From Crocinitomicaceae bacterium (GTDB lineage Bacteria; Bacteroidota; Bacteroidia; Flavobacteriales_D; Crocinitomicaceae): a stretch of 64,000 nt of DNA. The stretch covers positions 124,001 to 188,000 of the forward strand of contig JAURMI010000003.1 in the NCBI GenBank assembly GCA_030830785.1, in the 5' to 3' direction. Shown in pieces: positions 35,787-44,751 of the stretch. The notes below the pieces were generated by a model that had not been told where the DNA came from, ran no database searches, and worked only from the letters and a program-made list of their open reading frames with translations. How positions within the stretch are numbered: the stretch's first letter is position 1; each line of letters opens with the position of its first letter. The translations under genes and the position numbers were made by a program.

Positions 35787-35791
35787 TTTTG
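35784..35791 (+). promoter_or_regulatory. -7 element (TAATTTTG) before rpe
   Basis: TAATTTTG fits TAnnTTTG and lies 15 bases before the ATG of rpe, overlapping the last codon of the transpeptidase gene. No good -33 partner is visible, so this is tentative. Confidence 0.3.
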
Positions 35792-35806
35792 TTCTAAAAT
35801 TAAACC

Positions 35807-36451
35807 ATGCTCATTTCCCCATCGGTACTTTCGTGTGACTTTTCTAATATAGAACGCGATACACTTATGTTGCACAACTCTAAAGCAGATTGGTTGCACA
35901 TTGACATAATGGATGGTGTTTTTGTTCCAAATATTTCTTTCGGGTTCCCTGTTTTAGAAGCCATTCATCGACATACTGATAAGACCTTAGATGTACACCT
36001 AATGATTGCCAATGCAGATCTTTATTTAGACGCATTTCAAAAAGCAGGGGCCAATATATTAACTGTTCATTATGAAGCATGTACACATTTGCATCGAACA
36101 GTACGCCGAATTCAAGAACTGGGAATGAAAGCCGGTGTAGCTTTAAATCCGCACACACCCATTGAAGTATTGTCCGAAATAGGCCATCTATTGGATCTTG
36201 TGCTTGTTATGAGCGTCAACCCTGGTTTTGGTGGGCAACGGTTTATTTCCAATACCGATAATAAAGTTTCTCGATTGCGCGAAATGCGCGAAAAGATGGG
36301 TGCCAATTTTTTAATCGAAGTAGATGGTGGTGTAAATCTCGAGAATGCAAAAATGCTAAGTACGGCAGGTGCTGATGTACTTGTCGCGGGAAGCTTTGTT
36401 TTTAATTCTGCCAACCCTACAGACACCATTGCCGCATTAAAAGCAATTTAA
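35807..36451 (+). CDS. rpe: Ribulose-phosphate 3-epimerase
   Basis: A 214-residue TIM-barrel metalloenzyme of the pentose phosphate pathway that interconverts ribulose 5-phosphate and xylulose 5-phosphate. Conserved segments are PSVLSCDFSNI, WLHIDIMDGVFVPNISFG (catalytic Asp, metal His), DVHLMIAN, VMSVNPGFGGQRFI and EVDGGVNLENA (second Asp), then AGSFVF at the phosphate site. The length is standard. It lies 20 bases after the L,D-transpeptidase gene. Confidence 0.97.
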   Translation: MLISPSVLSCDFSNIERDTLMLHNSKADWLHIDIMDGVFVPNISFGFPVLEAIHRHTDKTLDVHLMIANADLYLDAFQKAGANILTVHYEACTHLHRTVRRIQELGMKAGVALNPHTPIEVLSEIGHLLDLVLVMSVNPGFGGQRFISNTDNKVSRLREMREKMGANFLIEVDGGVNLENAKMLSTAGADVLVAGSFVFNSANPTDTIAALKAI

Positions 36452-36488
36452 AACGTAACCTACTCCCAATTAAAACGTTTATTTTATT

Positions 36489-37538
36489 ATGAGGTACTCC
36501 CTTATTTTATTGATTTTGTTGGTCATTTTGCCTACTTATAGTTTTGCACAAAGTCTTGGTGACAAAGAAAAAATTGCTGTCAATAAACTCATGGAATTGC
36601 GAAGTGCCAAAAATGAGGGCGAAATTAAAAAATTGCATGCCGATTTCAAATTAGCCATTTCAGATTTAGTTCGCAGCAAAGGCTTTTTTGATTATTCACT
36701 AAACGAGCTCAAAATTGCCGATATAAAAAGTGCCGATAAAACAGTGCGACTACTTACATGGAATGTTGAATTAACAGACTTGTCAAATACCTATGGTGGT
36801 TTTGTTTTGCGCAGAGAAGAAGGCAAAGATCGCGTTTCCACTTTTGAGTTAAATGATGTGCTTGATCCTTATAATTCCAAGCCTGAAAATGTAATTGACT
36901 ATAAAAATTGGTACGGAGCAATTTATTACAAGATCATTGATTTCGCTTATGAAGGGAAAGTTCAGTACTTACTTTTTGGATTTGATGCGGGTACAACAAT
37001 GAGTAACTATAAAATTTTAGATGTCCTCAGTTTTACTAGCCAAAATGCAAAATTTGGCAGCCCAGTATTTAGAGATGCAGACAAAGTGAAGAAACGCGTT
37101 GTCTTTGAGTATGCAAACATGGCAAGTATGTCATTGGAGTTTGAACCAAAACGCGCCAGAATTGTGTTCGATCATTTATCTCCAGAATCATCGGCACTTG
37201 AAGGACTTGCTTCTTATTATTTTCCCGATATGTCTTATGATGCTTACGTTTATGATTTTGATCGAGAGATTTGGCAGTTACAATCCGATGTAATTGCTAC
37301 TAATCCAGAGGATGTTGGAGAAAGATATTTTTATGCACTCAATAAAAAAACAGGGAAAATCGAGAAGAACAGAATGCGTTCTGATTGGGTAAATCCCACT
37401 GACCAACAGAATTTAGCAAATGGTGGACATACTGCAGCACTACCGGAACCAGAAATAAATTCAGATTTGAAATCAAACAAAAAGAGGCTTTTCAGGTGGA
37501 AGCTATTTCGAAAACCTGTGAATCCTGAATCTTATTAA
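36489..37538 (+). CDS. Unknown secreted protein
   Basis: I do not recognise this 349-residue protein. It has a signal peptide (MRYSLILLILLVILPTYSFAQ), a helical stretch to about residue 70, then a mainly beta region containing VRLLTWNVELTDLSNTYGGFV and YKILDVLSFTSQNAKFGSPVFRD. The C-terminus is strongly basic (KKRLFRWKLFRKP). It lies between rpe and the cvfB-like gene on the same strand with gaps of about 37 and 9 bases. Such proteins of unknown role are common in the Bacteroidota periplasm. Confidence 0.75.
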   Translation: MRYSLILLILLVILPTYSFAQSLGDKEKIAVNKLMELRSAKNEGEIKKLHADFKLAISDLVRSKGFFDYSLNELKIADIKSADKTVRLLTWNVELTDLSNTYGGFVLRREEGKDRVSTFELNDVLDPYNSKPENVIDYKNWYGAIYYKIIDFAYEGKVQYLLFGFDAGTTMSNYKILDVLSFTSQNAKFGSPVFRDADKVKKRVVFEYANMASMSLEFEPKRARIVFDHLSPESSALEGLASYYFPDMSYDAYVYDFDREIWQLQSDVIATNPEDVGERYFYALNKKTGKIEKNRMRSDWVNPTDQQNLANGGHTAALPEPEINSDLKSNKKRLFRWKLFRKPVNPESY

Positions 37539-37547
37539 GTCTTTAAT

Positions 37548-38399
37548 ATGCAACTTGGTAAAATTAATTCATTAGAAATAAAACGCTTTGCTCCTCCTGG
37601 TGCATACTTAGTTGACCAACAAGAAAATGAAGTTTTATTACCAAAAAAATACCTGACAGAAGATTTAAACGAAGGATCAATTGTAGAGGTTTTTATCATG
37701 AAAGACTCCGCTGAGCGATTGGTTGCTATAAAGCAAATACCTTATTTACTTTTAGGTGAATGCGCTTATATGACAGTAGTTGAAATCAATCCATATGGTG
37801 CATTTGTAGATTGGGGGCTTGATAAAGACTTATTTGTACCATTTGCCGAACAACGGCAGAAACTTGAAGTGGGTGAAAAACATCTATTTGCATTGCTGTA
37901 TGATTATGATACTGACCGTTTGTACGGAACCATGAAGCTTAGAAAAATCCTTTCGCCCTGCACAGATCAAAGCCTAAGTGGTAAAGAGGTTCAAATTTTG
38001 GTTGGGGATTTAGCAAAATTAGGCCGTAATGTGATTGTCAATATGCTATATGAAGGGCTTATTTACAATGACCATCTCATTCAAACACTAACCACTGGGC
38101 AACAATTAACAGGATATGTTTCTAAGGTTAGAACCGATGGAAAACTAGATATTCGTCTTGAAATTCCAAATGATGCCCGATACGATGCTGCCGAAAAAAA
38201 GATATTAAATATTTTAGCGGAGAATAATGGATTCATAGCCTTGACCGATAAAAGCCAACCAGAGCAAGTTAGAGAAATGCTAGGAATTAGTAAAAAAACA
38301 TTCAAGCAAGCCTTAGGAAAATTATACAAATACCGTAGAATAGCAATAGACACCAACGGAATTCGCAGTTTAAACAACGATAGAAAACCAAATGATTAG
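37548..38399 (+). CDS. S1-like RNA-binding protein, CvfB/YitL family
   Basis: A 283-residue protein with tandem S1-like OB folds and a C-terminal winged helix. It is recognised from LGKINSLEIKRFAPPGAYLVD, ILLPKKYL-type loops, GAFVDWGLDKDLFVPFAEQ (about 84-102), a third OB fold ending VSKVRTDGKLDIRLE, and MLGISKKTFKQALGKLYKYRRI at the end. CvfB in Staphylococcus is a virulence regulator that binds RNA; here the role is probably general RNA or translation control. The gene follows the unknown secreted protein by nine bases. Confidence 0.9.
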   Translation: MQLGKINSLEIKRFAPPGAYLVDQQENEVLLPKKYLTEDLNEGSIVEVFIMKDSAERLVAIKQIPYLLLGECAYMTVVEINPYGAFVDWGLDKDLFVPFAEQRQKLEVGEKHLFALLYDYDTDRLYGTMKLRKILSPCTDQSLSGKEVQILVGDLAKLGRNVIVNMLYEGLIYNDHLIQTLTTGQQLTGYVSKVRTDGKLDIRLEIPNDARYDAAEKKILNILAENNGFIALTDKSQPEQVREMLGISKKTFKQALGKLYKYRRIAIDTNGIRSLNNDRKPND

Positions 38400-38484
38400 A
38401 ATTTTCATTTTCTAAATTTTAATATCAAAAGCCTAAAGGAGCTGCTTGATATTTGTTAGCTACCTATTGCTAGTACATATTCAC

Positions 38485-38492
38485 TAAATTTG
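38485..38492 (+). promoter_or_regulatory. -7 element (TAAATTTG) four bases before gpsA
   Basis: TAAATTTG fits TAnnTTTG and ends four bases before the ATG of gpsA, implying a leaderless or nearly leaderless transcript. Confidence 0.45.
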
Positions 38493-38496
38493 TCAA

Positions 38497-39495
38497 ATGG
38501 AATCGACGCAAAAGATTGCTGTAATTGGTGGCGGAAGTTGGGCAACTGCACTAGTTAAAATCCTCAGCACAAATACAAATACTGTGTTTTGGTGGATGCG
38601 CAGCCAGCAAGCAATTGAGCACATCAAACAATTTGGACACCACCCTAAATATTTGCAATCGGTTAGTTTCGATACTGCTAAATTGGTGCTAGATCAAAAT
38701 TTAGAAGCTATAATTCAGAGCGTCGATTATATTGTAATTGCCACCCCAGCAGCTTTTTTAGAAGAAACATTTAAGTCTATTGGACCAAAACATTTTGAAA
38801 ATAAAGTTGTATTCTCCGCAGTAAAAGGAATCGTTCCCTCATACAATGCAATTCCTGCACGTTTTATTCACAAAAGCTTTAATGTTCCCTATAATAAAAT
38901 TGGTATGATTTCAGGACCATGTCATGCCGAAGAAGTTGCAATGGAACGACTTTCCTACCTCACCATTGCATGTCCAGATAATGATATCGCTTCAAAGATG
39001 GCTACAAGCTTAAGTTGCCGGTTTATAAAAACTACAACTAGCGATGATCTTTTTGGAACAGAATTTTCAGCAGTGCTTAAAAATGTCTATGCGCTAGCAG
39101 CCGGCATTTGCCATGGATTGGGTTATGGTGATAATTTTCAGGCTGTTCTCATTGCAAATGCAATTCAAGAAATAGAAAGATTTATTGATGTAGTAAATCC
39201 TGTTCACAGAGATACCAAATCAAGTGCATATCTAGGCGATCTTTTGGTAACGGCATATTCTAATTTTTCAAGAAATCGCACTTTTGGTTTTATGATAGGT
39301 AAGGGCTACTCTGTTAAAACGGCCCAGCTTGAAATGAACATGATAGCAGAAGGGTATTACGCTACAAAAAGTTTATACGAAATCAACGAAAAATTCAATG
39401 TAGAGATGCCTATTCTAAATGCAGTTTATAGAATTATTTATAAGAATGTTGCTGTTGGGCAAGAAATCAAATCCTTGGCCGATAACTTAGTATAA
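38497..39495 (+). CDS. gpsA: Glycerol-3-phosphate dehydrogenase [NAD(P)+]
   Basis: A 332-residue enzyme reducing dihydroxyacetone phosphate to sn-glycerol 3-phosphate for phospholipid synthesis. The Rossmann motif is AVIGGGSWATALVKIL (about 8-23), with FSAVKGIV, the catalytic lysine region EFSAVLKNVYALAAGICHGLGYGDN (about 187-211) and the substrate region SSAYLGDLLVTAYSNFSRNRTFG. This is the usual Bacteroidota form. The next gene starts one base after the stop codon. Confidence 0.96.
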   Translation: MESTQKIAVIGGGSWATALVKILSTNTNTVFWWMRSQQAIEHIKQFGHHPKYLQSVSFDTAKLVLDQNLEAIIQSVDYIVIATPAAFLEETFKSIGPKHFENKVVFSAVKGIVPSYNAIPARFIHKSFNVPYNKIGMISGPCHAEEVAMERLSYLTIACPDNDIASKMATSLSCRFIKTTTSDDLFGTEFSAVLKNVYALAAGICHGLGYGDNFQAVLIANAIQEIERFIDVVNPVHRDTKSSAYLGDLLVTAYSNFSRNRTFGFMIGKGYSVKTAQLEMNMIAEGYYATKSLYEINEKFNVEMPILNAVYRIIYKNVAVGQEIKSLADNLV

Positions 39496-39496
39496 A

Positions 39497-40771
39497 ATGA
39501 AAGTATTTAAATTTGGTGGGGCTTCAATGAAGGATGCAACAGCAGTCAAAAATGTCTGCGACATTATTGGGGCCTATCCTAATCAAAAACTAATCGTTGT
39601 TGTATCAGCCATTGGTAAAACTACCAACCAATTTGAAGAATTGGTCAGTGCATATTATTCCAATGATGAGCTTAGGTATAAAGATTCACTTAACAACATT
39701 AAGCAATTTCATTTTGAGATAATCAATCAATTACAAATTGAAAGTAGCGAAAGTTTATTGAATGATTTAAATGATGTATTTGAACATTTAAGTCGACTTT
39801 TTTCTCATCCAAAAGTTGAAAACCGCCCATATCAATACGACCAAGTTGTTTCGTTTGGAGAGTTTCTATCTTGTAAGATTTTGACTTCCTATTTGATAAG
39901 CACTGGAATTAAAGCCACATGGTTAGACGCTAGAAAATTAATACGTACTGACAGTTCCTATCAAAATGGACAAATCGACTGGGAAACTACAATTACACTA
40001 TGCAAACAGTCTCTTTTGCCCCTCTTTGAGCATGTAGATTTAACCATTACTCAAGGATTTATTGGACACACTGCAGAAGGACATACAACAACACTTGGCC
40101 GGGAAGGTTCAGATTATTCTGCTGGCATCTTAGCTTATTGTTGTAACGCTGAGGATGTAACAATCTGGAAAGATGTTCCGGGAATGCTCAATGCCGATCC
40201 AAAGTTTTTTAAGGATACTAAATTGCTCGAATCAATATCATATAATGAAGCAATTGAACTTTCTTATTACGGAGCTAGTGTTATACACCCTAAAACTGTA
40301 CAACCTCTTCAACAAAAGAACATCCCGCTTTTCGTAAAATCATTTTTAAATCCAAAAGCACAAGGCACTATTATATCTTCAGATGCACACAGGGATTCGC
40401 AAATTCCATCCTACATTGTAAAGTTCGATCAAGTACTTGTAACTATCAGCCCAAAAGATTTTTCTTTCATTGCAGAAAAACAGCTCACCGATATTTTTGA
40501 AGCGCTATCCAAAATGCAGGTTACGATTAATTTGATGCAAAATTCAGCAGTTAATTTTTCAATTCTCATCGATAGAAATAAAATTGATTTAGATCAATTA
40601 AATCTTCAGCTGAGCAATCACTACCATATAAAATACAATGAAAACCTTGAATTAGTCACAATAAGGCATTTTAATGAAAGGATAATTGAAGAAATGAAAG
40701 GTGAAAAATTGTGTTTGCTTGAACAAAAAACACGAACTACTGCCCGCTTTGTATTGGGTAATATCAATTAA
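39497..40771 (+). CDS. lysC: Aspartate kinase
   Basis: A 424-residue monofunctional aspartokinase, first step to lysine, threonine, methionine and diaminopimelate. The ATP-binding start KFGGASMKD (about 5-13), VSFGEFLSCKI (about 116), TQGFIGHTAEGHTTTLGREGSDYSAGILA (about 187-215) and the kinase end YYGASVIHPKTVQPL are all present. The C-terminal ACT part (about 310-424) is shorter and more diverged than in E. coli LysC, so allosteric control is uncertain. It is coupled to gpsA. Confidence 0.93.
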   Translation: MKVFKFGGASMKDATAVKNVCDIIGAYPNQKLIVVVSAIGKTTNQFEELVSAYYSNDELRYKDSLNNIKQFHFEIINQLQIESSESLLNDLNDVFEHLSRLFSHPKVENRPYQYDQVVSFGEFLSCKILTSYLISTGIKATWLDARKLIRTDSSYQNGQIDWETTITLCKQSLLPLFEHVDLTITQGFIGHTAEGHTTTLGREGSDYSAGILAYCCNAEDVTIWKDVPGMLNADPKFFKDTKLLESISYNEAIELSYYGASVIHPKTVQPLQQKNIPLFVKSFLNPKAQGTIISSDAHRDSQIPSYIVKFDQVLVTISPKDFSFIAEKQLTDIFEALSKMQVTINLMQNSAVNFSILIDRNKIDLDQLNLQLSNHYHIKYNENLELVTIRHFNERIIEEMKGEKLCLLEQKTRTTARFVLGNIN

Positions 40772-40812
40772 AATACCTTTAAAGTGGTATTCAATTAATA
40801 ATTGATTGATAT

Positions 40813-40820
40813 TAACTTTG
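40813..40820 (+). promoter_or_regulatory. -7 element (TAACTTTG) three bases before feoA
   Basis: TAACTTTG fits TAnnTTTG and is followed by CAC and the ATG at 40824. The string TTTGCACATG recurs before the EamA gene. Confidence 0.5.
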
Positions 40821-40823
40821 CAC

Positions 40824-41051
40824 ATGTCTATTACGCTCGATGCAGTTTTACTTCACCAAATTGTAGAAATAAAAGCCATTTCTGATTCTACGCTTTCATT
40901 AAAACTTTTAGAAATGGGCCTAACCAAGGGGCAAAAAATTAAGGCGGTTTTTAAAGCTCCTTTTGGCGATCCAATTGCATATGAATTAAATGGCAATCTC
41001 ATTTCTATGAGAAAGGAAGAGGCGCAGCAAATCCAGGTCGCCATTGCTTAG
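40824..41051 (+). CDS. feoA: Ferrous iron transport protein A
   Basis: A 75-residue SH3-like protein that accompanies FeoB. I choose the ATG at 40824 (MSITLDAVLLHQIVEIKAI); the tracked start at 40806 is a TTG that would run through a -7 element. The family pattern LLEMGLTKGQKIKAVFKAPFGDPIAYELNGNLISMRKEEAQQI is clear. FeoA is a small cytoplasmic regulator of FeoB-mediated Fe(II) uptake. feoB begins 24 bases after the stop. Confidence 0.93.
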   Translation: MSITLDAVLLHQIVEIKAISDSTLSLKLLEMGLTKGQKIKAVFKAPFGDPIAYELNGNLISMRKEEAQQIQVAIA

Positions 41052-41061
41052 GCAAAAATGT

Positions 41062-41069
41062 TAGCTTTG
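41062..41069 (+). promoter_or_regulatory. -7 element (TAGCTTTG) six bases before feoB
   Basis: TAGCTTTG fits TAnnTTTG and ends six bases before the feoB ATG. It could give feoB a separate leaderless start inside the feo operon. No good -33 element is seen. Confidence 0.35.
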
Positions 41070-41075
41070 TAGCCC

Positions 41076-43013
41076 ATGAAAATAGCATTACTAGGAAATC
41101 CAAATACAGGGAAAAGTTCCGTTTTTAATATGTTAACGGGCTTGCGTCAACAAGTAGGAAACTTCCCGGGTGTTACCGTTGAAAAAAAAAGTGGGACATT
41201 AAAAACCCCAAATGGCAAATACGAACTCATAGATTTCCCCGGGACTTATAGCCTTGTAGGACACTCTTTAGATGAACAAATTGTTCAAAATGTGCTTTCT
41301 GATCCCTCAAATCAAGATTTCCCAGATGCAATTCTCTACGTAGCGGACAGTGCAAATATAGAACGGAATTTATTATTTTTTAGTCAACTCTATGATTTAG
41401 GACTGCCTTGTATTCTAGCACTCAATATGTGGGATAGAGCTAAGCGTAAAAATCTCAAAATCGATATAGAAAAACTCCAACAAACCTTTCCTAAGGCAAA
41501 AATTTTGACATCCAACGCACGCGTATCGCTTGGTAAATCGCGGATCATGGAAGCGATAGATCAATTGGATGAACTTGCCATTGAAAATCTTAATTTCAAT
41601 GAATATAGTATTCAATTTAATGCTTTATGTCAATATGAAAATACAGAGCAAAAACTCACCCACTTAAGACAACTAGGGCTGGTGTCAGCGCTTAATAAAT
41701 TTTCAAGTACATCGAGAAAAATTGATAGTATTCTCGTTCATCCTATTTATGGATATTTGATTTTCGCATTTTTATTGTTAACTATTTTTCAATTCATTTT
41801 TAGCTTTGCAAGCATTCCAATGGATTTTATCGATGCGCAGTTTGTAAGACTAAGCGCATGGGGTGCTTCTGTATTGCCAGAGGGATTATTGTCAAACTTA
41901 ATCACCCAAGGATTAATTCCTGGTATTGGTGGCGTATTGGTATTTGTACCTCAAATTGCCATCTTGTTCCTTTTTATTTCCTTACTTGAAGAGAGTGGAT
42001 ACTTATCGAGAGTCGTATTTATCATGGACCGACTCATGCGGCCATTTGGACTCAATGGTAAAAGTGTTGTGCCTTTGCTGTCAAGTGTTGCTTGCGCCAT
42101 TCCTGGTATCATGTCAGCTCGTACAATTACAGATCGAAAAGAACGCTTGACAACTATTTTCGTTGCTCCTTTTATGAGTTGTTCGGCGCGAATCCCTGTC
42201 TATACCTTGTTAATAAATTTGGTTATTGAACCAACTTATATATGGGGATTTTTGAGTCTCCAAGGATTAGTCCTATTCGGACTTTATACTTTGGGAATAG
42301 TATTTGCCTTAGGCACGGCCTACCTAATGAAAATTTTCATCAAAAGAAAGAATCAGGGATTTCATTTGATGGAATTACCTGAATACAAAAAACCTAGCTT
42401 GGAAAATGTGTTGCTCAATGTTATAGAAAAGGTGAAAATTTTTGTTTTGGATGCGGGAAAAATAATAATAGCCATATCGATTTTACTTTGGGGGCTAGCA
42501 ACATTTGGACCATCTTCTCGAGAAAATGAATTGCTTAAATTACACCGAAGTGAATCTTTCCAAAATGCATCTGAACAGCAAAGGCAAGAAAGTGAGAAGG
42601 CGCTCATGTTATCAAATTCATACATTGGTCACTTTGGACGATGGATGGAACCTGCCATATCACCCTTAGGCTATGACTGGAAAATTGGCGTTGCGCTTCT
42701 CTGTTCATTTGCAGCAAGGGAGGTATTTGTTGGTTCATTGGCAACTATTTACGCGGTAGGCGATGAAGACCAAAACCAAAAGCGATTAATTGAAAAATTA
42801 AAAGTGGAACGCAATCCAGAAGGAAGGCTGATCTATAATTTAGCGACGGGCTTATCTTTATTAATTTTCTACGTCTTTGCTATGCAATGTATGGCCACAC
42901 TTGCAGTGGTAAGGCGTGAAACCAAGAGTTGGCGTTGGCCACTTATTCAACTTTTCTACATGGGAGTTGTAGCTTACCTTATGTCTTTATTAACATACCA
43001 ACTACTGAGTTAA
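41076..43013 (+). CDS. feoB: Ferrous iron transport protein B
   Basis: A 645-residue inner-membrane Fe(II) transporter. The N-terminal G domain has GNPNTGKS (7-14), DFPGTYSL and NMWD (G4). The helical spacer follows to about residue 205. The membrane region has two inverted Gate repeats, with VACAIPGIMSARTI and CSARIPVYTLLI in the first and LLCSFAAREVFVGSL in the second. It is somewhat shorter than E. coli FeoB (773) but normal for the phylum. A small Cys-rich membrane protein follows after 24 bases. Confidence 0.97.
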   Translation: MKIALLGNPNTGKSSVFNMLTGLRQQVGNFPGVTVEKKSGTLKTPNGKYELIDFPGTYSLVGHSLDEQIVQNVLSDPSNQDFPDAILYVADSANIERNLLFFSQLYDLGLPCILALNMWDRAKRKNLKIDIEKLQQTFPKAKILTSNARVSLGKSRIMEAIDQLDELAIENLNFNEYSIQFNALCQYENTEQKLTHLRQLGLVSALNKFSSTSRKIDSILVHPIYGYLIFAFLLLTIFQFIFSFASIPMDFIDAQFVRLSAWGASVLPEGLLSNLITQGLIPGIGGVLVFVPQIAILFLFISLLEESGYLSRVVFIMDRLMRPFGLNGKSVVPLLSSVACAIPGIMSARTITDRKERLTTIFVAPFMSCSARIPVYTLLINLVIEPTYIWGFLSLQGLVLFGLYTLGIVFALGTAYLMKIFIKRKNQGFHLMELPEYKKPSLENVLLNVIEKVKIFVLDAGKIIIAISILLWGLATFGPSSRENELLKLHRSESFQNASEQQRQESEKALMLSNSYIGHFGRWMEPAISPLGYDWKIGVALLCSFAAREVFVGSLATIYAVGDEDQNQKRLIEKLKVERNPEGRLIYNLATGLSLLIFYVFAMQCMATLAVVRRETKSWRWPLIQLFYMGVVAYLMSLLTYQLLS

Positions 43014-43037
43014 CTACTTTTTTACTAATTTTCGACA

Positions 43038-43181
43038 ATGCAAAAAATTATCGTCGCAATAATATGTTTAGTTGCATGTGTTTATTTGATAAAGCACATC
43101 TATCAATTGTTTGCAAAATCATCGGCCGCTTGTCATGGTTGTGGAATGTCAACTGATTCAACGAAGCCACATGAGGTCTAA
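43038..43181 (+). CDS. FeoB-associated Cys-rich membrane protein
   Basis: This 47-residue gene is too short for the ORF track. ATG at 43038 gives MQKIIVAIICLVACVYLIKH (one membrane helix, residues 3-19), then a short tail with ACHGCGMS. The CxxC-type tail (C32, C35) after one helix and the place right behind feoB identify it as the FeoB-associated Cys-rich membrane protein family. A role in iron handling or FeoB assembly, like that proposed for FeoC, is inference. Its 3' end overlaps the corA start at 43171 by 11 bases. Confidence 0.85.
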   Translation: MQKIIVAIICLVACVYLIKHIYQLFAKSSAACHGCGMSTDSTKPHEV

Positions 43182-44172
43182 CACACAATTATATCAATAT
43201 AGCCACGATTTTTTTGCCGTTCGAACAGCTGAAGCAAGTGAAATTGCAAACGATATTGAACCCCAGTGGAAAGATAATGACAAAGTCTACTGGCTAAATT
43301 TTCATGGTTTAGAGCAAAAGGATAGTATAGAACAACTTTGTCAAAAAAAAGGACTAGATAAATTAAGCATCGAAAGTATTTTTGAACCTTTACGAAGAGC
43401 AAAGGTTGAAGAATATCCAAATTATTTATTTTTTCAGTTACTGACCTTACCGAATGGTTGTCGAGATACGGAGAAAACCGAACAAATTACCTTTGCCTTA
43501 GGAACGAATTTTTTATTTTCTTTCCAAAATCAAGAAGGACAACATTTCGGAGAGGTGAGATACCGGATAGAAAAGTCTAAAGGTAAAATCAGAAACCAAA
43601 GGGTGGATTTTCTTCTATATCGTTTATTAGATACCCTACTCGATGAATTATTTCAATTCACAAATCAAGTATCCGATAAAATTGATCTAATTGATCAACG
43701 TATTCACACCCAGATGAATGCAGATTTACTGCGTGACATTGAAAAACTCAAACGTCAACTAATAGGATTAAGAAAAATTGTTCAGCCACTTAAAGATTTA
43801 TTTTCTGCCTTAGAATCTATGGATAATGAACTAATTGCCTCTAGCAATAAACATTATTATAAAAGCCTAAGAACTAGCTGTATTAGTCTAATAGAAGACA
43901 TCGATGCACATAAGCAAATTTTAGAGGGTCTTGCCAACTTATATTATGCAGTTCAAGGGCAACGAATGAATTCGATTATGAAAGTGTTGACAGTAGTGAG
44001 CAGTATTTTTATACCGCTTACTTTTATTGTCGGAGTCTACGGCATGAATTTTAAATATATGCCTGAATTGGCATATCCATATGGATACTATACCGTAATA
44101 GGCTTTATGTTTGCAATAGGCATTGGGCTACTGATTTTCTTTATTAAAAGAGGATGGCTTAAGCGCGATTAG
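43171..44172 (+). CDS. corA: CorA-type divalent cation channel
   Basis: A 333-residue Mg2+/Co2+ channel. The start is taken as ATG 43171 (MRSNTQLYQYSHDFF); the tracked ORF runs 20 residues further upstream through the Cys-rich gene in another frame. The large cytoplasmic domain (about 1-265) ends in the long stalk helix. Two C-terminal membrane helices follow, with the signature YGMNF between them and a basic tail KRGWLKRD. It is adjacent to the feo genes, so the segment is a metal-ion transport locus; a role in iron is not implied. Confidence 0.95.
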   Translation: MRSNTQLYQYSHDFFAVRTAEASEIANDIEPQWKDNDKVYWLNFHGLEQKDSIEQLCQKKGLDKLSIESIFEPLRRAKVEEYPNYLFFQLLTLPNGCRDTEKTEQITFALGTNFLFSFQNQEGQHFGEVRYRIEKSKGKIRNQRVDFLLYRLLDTLLDELFQFTNQVSDKIDLIDQRIHTQMNADLLRDIEKLKRQLIGLRKIVQPLKDLFSALESMDNELIASSNKHYYKSLRTSCISLIEDIDAHKQILEGLANLYYAVQGQRMNSIMKVLTVVSSIFIPLTFIVGVYGMNFKYMPELAYPYGYYTVIGFMFAIGIGLLIFFIKRGWLKRD

Positions 44173-44246
44173 ATGTTAATGAGTTGTTAAAACAATTTAA
44201 GCACACAAAGGGCTGCTTATCTTTATAAAAGAAAAACTAAAATACT

Positions 44247-44693
44247 ATGAAAAAATTATTGCTTTCACTTGGGGTTGTTTTTATGGCTGTACTTGGCTTA
44301 AACAATGTCAATGCACAAATTCTTGAAAAAGGTGCAAAAATCGAATTCAACAAAGAGGTACATGACTATGGTAGTATTAAACATGGTGGTGAACCATACT
44401 GCTCATTTGAATTCAAAAACACAGGCGATGAGCCATTGATTATTTCTAATGCGAAAGGTTCATGCGGTTGTACCGTGCCTGAATGGCCAAAAGAACCAAT
44501 TGCACCAGGAGCTAAAGGAACTATTCGTGTTAAATATGACACTAATCGTCCGGGACCAATCAATAAAAGTGTTACCATCACTTCAAATGCGATAAATGAA
44601 CCAAATAAGGTTATTCGTATTAAAGGTGAAGTTGGACCTGCGCCAGAAAGTGGGGTGCCTGTAAATAATTCAGGTGCACCTACCAATAACTAA
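44247..44693 (+). CDS. Secreted DUF1573 protein
   Basis: A 148-residue secreted protein with signal peptide MKKLLLSLGVVFMAVLGLNNVNAQ. The rest is one immunoglobulin-like DUF1573 domain: FNKEVHDYGSIKHGGEPYCSFEFKNTGDEPLIISNAKGSCGCTVPEWPKEPIAPG and KSVTITSNA. The conserved CGC is present. The tail is a low-complexity PESGVPVNNSGAPTNN. Such domains are widespread in Bacteroidota envelopes; the function is unknown. It is monocistronic and has a strong terminator. Confidence 0.92.
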   Translation: MKKLLLSLGVVFMAVLGLNNVNAQILEKGAKIEFNKEVHDYGSIKHGGEPYCSFEFKNTGDEPLIISNAKGSCGCTVPEWPKEPIAPGAKGTIRVKYDTNRPGPINKSVTITSNAINEPNKVIRIKGEVGPAPESGVPVNNSGAPTNN

Positions 44694-44719
44694 GCTTTGA
44701 GCGCATTAAACGCTTAATT

Positions 44720-44749
44720 AAAAGCCGCAGAAATGCGGCTTTTTTTTTT
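44720..44749. terminator. Bidirectional terminator after the DUF1573 gene and the dcw-mtn operon
   Basis: AAAGCCGCA, loop GAAA, TGCGGCTTT followed by more Ts; three As precede it. It lies between the convergent DUF1573 gene and mtnC, so it probably also ends the long dcw-mtn transcript. Confidence 0.9.
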
Positions 44750-44751
44750 AA

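Noticed and set aside
36112-36429. 105-residue minus-strand ORF opposite rpe, and similar antisense ORFs opposite the DUF1573, ftsW and zinc-ribbon genes
   Set aside because: Composition is that expected from reverse-reading conserved codons; none has a domain, signal or independent context.
43111-43170. Twenty-residue N-terminal extension of CorA in the ORF track
   Set aside because: It overlaps the Cys-rich small gene in another frame; the ATG at 43171 gives a normal CorA N-terminus.
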